From JBBRHH01 sp038222915 (GTDB taxonomy: Bacteria; Planctomycetota; Phycisphaerae; Tepidisphaerales; Tepidisphaeraceae): 9,074 bases of DNA. Location of the stretch: the NCBI GenBank assembly GCA_038222915.1, contig JBBRHH010000226.1:1-9074 (forward strand), given 5' to 3'. The notes beneath the pieces were generated by a model. That model worked only from the letters and a program-made list of their open reading frames with translations, did not search any database and was not told the DNA's origin. Shown here in pieces: positions 5,869 to 9,074 of this stretch (position 1 is its first letter; every line of letters begins with the position of its first letter). Both the position numbers and the translations under genes were made by a program.

Positions 5869-7335
5869 TTAAGCAATCAGCGCCTTCACAACCTTCCCAT
5901 GCACATCCGTAAGCCGGAAATCCCGCCCCGCATACCGATACGTAAACTTCTCGTGATCAAATCCCAAAAGTTGCATGATCGTCGCATGCAGATCATGCAC
6001 ATGCACCACATCCTGCACCGCCCTGAACCCAAACTCATCCGTAGCCCCATGCACATACCCGCCCTTCACGCCCCCGCCCGCCATCCACATCGTAAACCCA
6101 TAATGATTGTGATCCCGCCCATTCACCTTCCCCGCATTCGCCCCCGGCGTAGGCAGTTCCACAGTCGGCGTCCGTCCAAACTCCCCACCCCAGATCACCA
6201 GCGTATCCTCCAGCATCCCGCGCTGCTTCAAATCCTTCAGCAACGCCCCAATCCCCTGATCGCATTCCCGCGCCAGCCGTGAATGGTTGTCCTTAATATC
6301 ATCGTGACTATCCCACGGTTGCCCGGCCCCATGCCACACCTGCACAAACCGCACCCCGCGCTCCAGCAGCCGCCGCGCAATCAACAACTGCCGCGCCTGC
6401 GTCCCACCGCCATACATCTCCCGGATATGTTGCGGCTCCCGGCCAACATCAAACGCATCCGTAGCATCCGACTGCATCCGATACGCCAGCTCAAACGACT
6501 GAATCCGCGACTCCAGCTGCGCATCCCGATTCCGATCCTCCAGATGCTTCTGATTCAGCTTCAACAACAAATCCAGTTGCCGCCGCTGCTCCGTCGGCGA
6601 CTCCACGTTGTTCTTGATGTAATCAATCAGCTTCTCAACTTCCGTATGCTGGCTATTGATGTACGTCCCCTGATAAACCCCAGGCAAAAATCCCGACTGC
6701 CAGTTCTGCGATTCCTGAATCGGATATCCCCCGGGACACATCACCACAAATCCCGGCAAGTTCTGATTCTCGCTGCCCAAACCATACGTCACCCACGACC
6801 CCATCGCCGGCCGAATCTGCCGTGCCTCCCCGCAGTTCATCAACAGCAGCGAAGGCTCATGATTCGGAACATCCGCCTGCATCGAGCGAATCACGCAAAT
6901 ATCATCAATCGACTCGGCCGTCTTCGCAAACAGATCGCTCACCTCAATCCCGCTCTTCCCATACTTCTTAAACTTGAACGGCGAAGCAAACGCCGCCCCC
7001 GTCCTCCTCTCCGTCTTCAGATCCAGCGGAATCGGCTTGCCCGCATACTTGTCCAGCATCGGCTTCGGATCAAACGTATCCACCTGCGAAGGCCCGCCAT
7101 TCAAAAAAATATGAATCACCCGCTTCGCCGTCCCCGGAAACTGCGGCGACTTAGGCAACAGCGGATTGATCGGCCCAACTGAAACCCCCGCTGCCGTCTC
7201 CGCCCCCAGCAAACTCGACTGCCCCATCAAATTCGAAAGCGCCAGCGCCCCCATCCCCATCCCACACCGCGTCAGCAATTGCCGTCGCGTCAGAAAGCGG
7301 TCTCGATATCGCGGCCCATGAGCATGTTGTGACAT
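5869..7335 (-). CDS. DUF1501 protein (alkaline phosphatase/sulfatase-like superfamily) with Tat-like signal
   Basis: The product is 488 residues from the ATG at 7335. A TTG two codons upstream (7341) keeps the frame but is less likely. GAGAAAG, reading on the minus strand across 7349-7343, lies 7 bases before the ATG. The N-terminus has a Tat-type signal: TRRQLL at residues 16-21, then a mildly hydrophobic Gly/Ala/Leu stretch, implying export of a folded, possibly metal-bearing protein. DUF1501 landmarks are clear: HIFLNGGPSQVDTFDPKP (about 75-92), WGGEFGRTP (382-390), RDHNHYG (407-413), MAGGGVKGGYVHG, and HDLHATIMQLLG (447-458). The Asp and His residues in these motifs match the metal-binding positions of the alkaline phosphatase/sulfatase fold. 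The family's substrate is not established. It follows the DUF1553 gene by 12 bases, the standard planctomycete pairing, so the two products very likely work together. It is complete, with TAA at 5871-5869. Confidence 0.93.
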   Translation of the reverse strand: MSQHAHGPRYRDRFLTRRQLLTRCGMGMGALALSNLMGQSSLLGAETAAGVSVGPINPLLPKSPQFPGTAKRVIHIFLNGGPSQVDTFDPKPMLDKYAGKPIPLDLKTERRTGAAFASPFKFKKYGKSGIEVSDLFAKTAESIDDICVIRSMQADVPNHEPSLLLMNCGEARQIRPAMGSWVTYGLGSENQNLPGFVVMCPGGYPIQESQNWQSGFLPGVYQGTYINSQHTEVEKLIDYIKNNVESPTEQRRQLDLLLKLNQKHLEDRNRDAQLESRIQSFELAYRMQSDATDAFDVGREPQHIREMYGGGTQARQLLIARRLLERGVRFVQVWHGAGQPWDSHDDIKDNHSRLARECDQGIGALLKDLKQRGMLEDTLVIWGGEFGRTPTVELPTPGANAGKVNGRDHNHYGFTMWMAGGGVKGGYVHGATDEFGFRAVQDVVHVHDLHATIMQLLGFDHEKFTYRYAGRDFRLTDVHGKVVKALIA

Positions 7336-7347
7336 AAACAAACTTTC

Positions 7348-9074
7348 TCAATCAACAAACACAAACTCGTTGGCCTCCAGCAGCACCTGTGCATACTTCT
7401 CCCAAGCCGACAACCCCCCCGGCCTCGCCGTGCCTCCAAACTGCGCCACAGAGCTCCACTCCGTCTGCTCACCGCCCCCATTCACCCGCACCGCCACCGG
7501 CCAGGAAAAACTATCAAAGTTCTGATTCCCCCGGCACTCCAGCACAAAATCAATCACCCCGCCGCGCTTAATCTCAATATTCTCCAGCGCCGTCTGCGCA
7601 TTCCCATGCTTCACATCCCACCCCTTGAATTGCGCCCCCGCCACAACCGTCCCGCGCACCCCATCCCCCTGCTCCGCCGGATGCATCAACGTCCCCGTAA
7701 CCGACACCACACAATCCCGCGGCGCAACCCACCGCCGAATCACCGACTGCGAAGCATCATTCCCAGGATGCCCGCCCTGCGCATTCAAGTTGGCAAAGCT
7801 AAAGGTTGGATCAGGCAACTTCGGCCCCATCTGCCAAACGCCCCCGGTAAATTTCGTCATCGCCTTAAAAGTAACATGATGCCCATCATCAATCTTCCCA
7901 ATCCCATATTGCCACGCCGCCGTAGCCACGGTCGCCGGCCCGCCCTCCTCCTTCAACTCCCCCTCCACAAACTCCACCCCAGCCCGCATCTCTTCATCCG
8001 ACGGCCCACGCCCATAAGCAATCCGATACATCTCCCCAATCCTCCCCCCAATCCTCCCCTGCGTCTCCTTCGCCGCCTCGCCGCGCTTCGCCAGCCCCTT
8101 CGCCTGCTCCAGAATAAACGGACTGTTCATCATGAACAGCGCCTGCTGCGGCACCACCGTCGAATACCGCTGCGGGCTCGTCGAATCCGGACTCGCAAAA
8201 TCAAACGTCCGAAACAAATTCGGAAGATTCTGCCGCTCCACAAAACCATACACCGTTCGCCGATGACTCCAACCCTCTCCGGCAATCTCCACGCCCCGCC
8301 CAAACATCGCCGGATCGAGCTGTCCCGACACCGACAACAGCGCATCCCGCATCGCCTCTAGATCCAGCCGCTGCCGGTTCATCCGCCAAAGCAGCCGATT
8401 CTCCGGATCAGCCCCCTCGGCCTTCGCGTTCACCACCTCGCTGCTCTCCTGATACACACTCGACAGCATGATCATCCGGTGCAGCTTCTTGATCGACCAC
8501 CCCTCATCCATGAACTTCACCGCCAGATAATCCAGCAACTCCGGATGCGTCGGCAAATCCCCGCGCGTCCCAAAATCCCCCGGCGTCCTCACCAGCCCAA
8601 ATCCAAAATGATGCTGCCACACCCGGTTCACCATCACCCGCGCCGTCAACGGATTATCTCGGCCAGCGATCTTCTGCGCAAACTCCAGCCTCCCACTCCC
8701 ATTCTTAAACGGCTCCCGTTTCTCCGGACTCAAGATCGCCAGAAACTGCCGCGCCACCACCGCCCCGGCGTTCTCCGGCTTCCCGCGCTTGAAAATCCGC
8801 TGCTCCACCGGATTCGGCAGATCCTCCACCACCATCGCCCGCGGCGGCGCGCCCGCGTGCGTCACATTCAACGCATCCACCTTCTTACGCAAATCCCGTA
8901 TCTCGTTCCCCTGCGCACGATTAAACAAACTCTCCACCTCCGCCAGCGAAACATTGCAAGGCGACCCCGGCCCGCGCAACACCTCCCGCAGCGCCTCCTC
9001 GTCCGCATTCTCAAGCTTCCCCTCCTTATCAAATCGCGCCAGCAGCGTCGCATAAGCATGCGCAACATCGCGGA
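7348..9074 (-). CDS. DUF1553 (PSD1) protein, 5' end beyond the window, with inserted C-terminal domain
   Basis: The frame stays open to the right edge, so this is the C-terminal 574 codons of a longer protein. The GTG at 8982 is internal, because the residues before it (RDVAHAYATLLARFDKEGKL and on) read as normal protein. The linker typical of these proteins (THAGAPPRAMVVEDLPNP) comes first. Then the DUF1553 core follows: RIFKRGKPENAG, NPLTARVMVNRVWQHHFG (about 8655-8602), DFGTRGDLPTHPELLDYLA, LHRMIMLSSVYQ, MNRQRLDLEAMRDALL and PQQALFMMNSPFI. It ends in the usual tail (WEKYAQVLLEANEFVFVD). Between GRGPSDEEMRAGVEFVEGEL and that tail, about 7419-7938, sits an extra domain of about 170 residues rich in Gly, Val and Thr with FTGGVWQMGPKLPDP and GTLMHPAEQGDGVRG. 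It looks like a beta-sandwich of possible carbohydrate-binding type. In full-length relatives a cytochrome-like PSCyt1 and a DUF1549 domain usually precede; they would lie outside the window. It is the first gene of an operon with the DUF1501 gene. Biochemical function is unknown, though a role in polysaccharide use is often proposed. Confidence 0.93.
   Translation of the reverse strand, partial: RDVAHAYATLLARFDKEGKLENADEEALREVLRGPGSPCNVSLAEVESLFNRAQGNEIRDLRKKVDALNVTHAGAPPRAMVVEDLPNPVEQRIFKRGKPENAGAVVARQFLAILSPEKREPFKNGSGRLEFAQKIAGRDNPLTARVMVNRVWQHHFGFGLVRTPGDFGTRGDLPTHPELLDYLAVKFMDEGWSIKKLHRMIMLSSVYQESSEVVNAKAEGADPENRLLWRMNRQRLDLEAMRDALLSVSGQLDPAMFGRGVEIAGEGWSHRRTVYGFVERQNLPNLFRTFDFASPDSTSPQRYSTVVPQQALFMMNSPFILEQAKGLAKRGEAAKETQGRIGGRIGEMYRIAYGRGPSDEEMRAGVEFVEGELKEEGGPATVATAAWQYGIGKIDDGHHVTFKAMTKFTGGVWQMGPKLPDPTFSFANLNAQGGHPGNDASQSVIRRWVAPRDCVVSVTGTLMHPAEQGDGVRGTVVAGAQFKGWDVKHGNAQTALENIEIKRGGVIDFVLECRGNQNFDSFSWPVAVRVNGGGEQTEWSSVAQFGGTARPGGLSAWEKYAQVLLEANEFVFVD
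7419..7938 (-). other. Inserted beta-rich domain within the DUF1553 protein
   Basis: The segment separates the DUF1553 body from its conserved last 20 residues. Its content (WQYGIGKID, FTGGVWQMGPKLPDP, GGHPGNDASQSVIRRW, CRGNQNFDSFSW) is Gly/Trp-rich with alternating beta-type stretches and no long helices. Similar insertions occur in some planctomycete homologues as far as I recall. Boundaries are approximate. Confidence 0.6.

Noticed and set aside
5118..5876. Minus-strand open frame (252 codons) opposite yebC
   Set aside because: It overlaps a clearly recognised YebC protein for its whole length, has no recognisable motif, and also overlaps the end of the DUF1501 gene.
6283..7182. Plus-strand frame (299 codons) opposite the DUF1501 gene
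   Set aside because: Antisense shadow with repetitive Arg/Leu/Pro/His content; the minus-strand product has all DUF1501 motifs.
7258..7278. Lipobox-like Cys in LLTRC near the N-terminus of the DUF1501 protein
   Set aside because: The Cys lies before the hydrophobic part of the signal, directly after the twin arginines, so it cannot be a lipoprotein cleavage site.
7606..8361. Plus-strand frame (251 codons) opposite the DUF1553 gene
   Set aside because: Antisense shadow, Arg/His/Pro-rich, no family resemblance.
8868..8982. Start of the DUF1553 protein at the GTG at 8982
   Set aside because: The frame continues without a stop to the window edge with normal protein sequence, and DUF1553 proteins normally have long N-terminal domains. 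The gene is truncated by the window, not starting here.

Overview
The window looks like chromosomal DNA of a planctomycete. The main evidence is the minus-strand pair at the right end: a DUF1553/PSD1-type protein followed by a DUF1501 protein with a Tat-like signal. This pairing is amplified in Planctomycetota. The YebC/PmpR protein also begins in the MGRQWLHAKR style rather than MAGHSKW. The GATTQP-containing secreted proteins hint at the Phycisphaerae side of the phylum, but that is an inference. I see no rRNA, tRNA, CRISPR array, insertion sequence or integrase.

Left part (1-1246): one lower-GC gene (88-1212) for a membrane-anchored protein with weak beta-propeller character. Its base composition is clearly unlike everything to its right. 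Centre-left (1247-5008), plus strand: two tandem paralogous genes for secreted, helical-repeat (TPR-like) proteins of about 284 and 294 residues, then a 655-residue multi-pass membrane protein resembling GT-C/PMT-type glycosyltransferases. Gaps of 24 and 29 bases suggest one transcript. The first paralogue is split by a +1 frame change at a run of nine C (1322-1330). Removing one C gives a continuous 284-codon gene with a signal peptide and a good Shine-Dalgarno.

Centre (5103-5834): a complete yebC/pmpR-type gene, probably with its own promoter (extended -10 only about 11 bases upstream of the start). It converges on the minus-strand pair across 34 bases. Right part (5869-9074), minus strand: the DUF1553 protein (5' end outside the window) is upstream and the DUF1501 protein follows 12 bases later, evidently as a two-gene operon. 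The DUF1553 protein carries an inserted domain of about 170 residues just before its C-terminal tail.

From about 1300 to the end the plus strand is rich in C and poor in G whichever strand is coding, except for a milder bias in yebC. This produces many long, low-complexity antisense reading frames that are not genes. I found no clearly new multi-gene system. The points most worth a second look are the frameshifted tandem paralogue, the compositionally foreign first gene, and the association of the secreted paralogues with the membrane glycosyltransferase-like protein.
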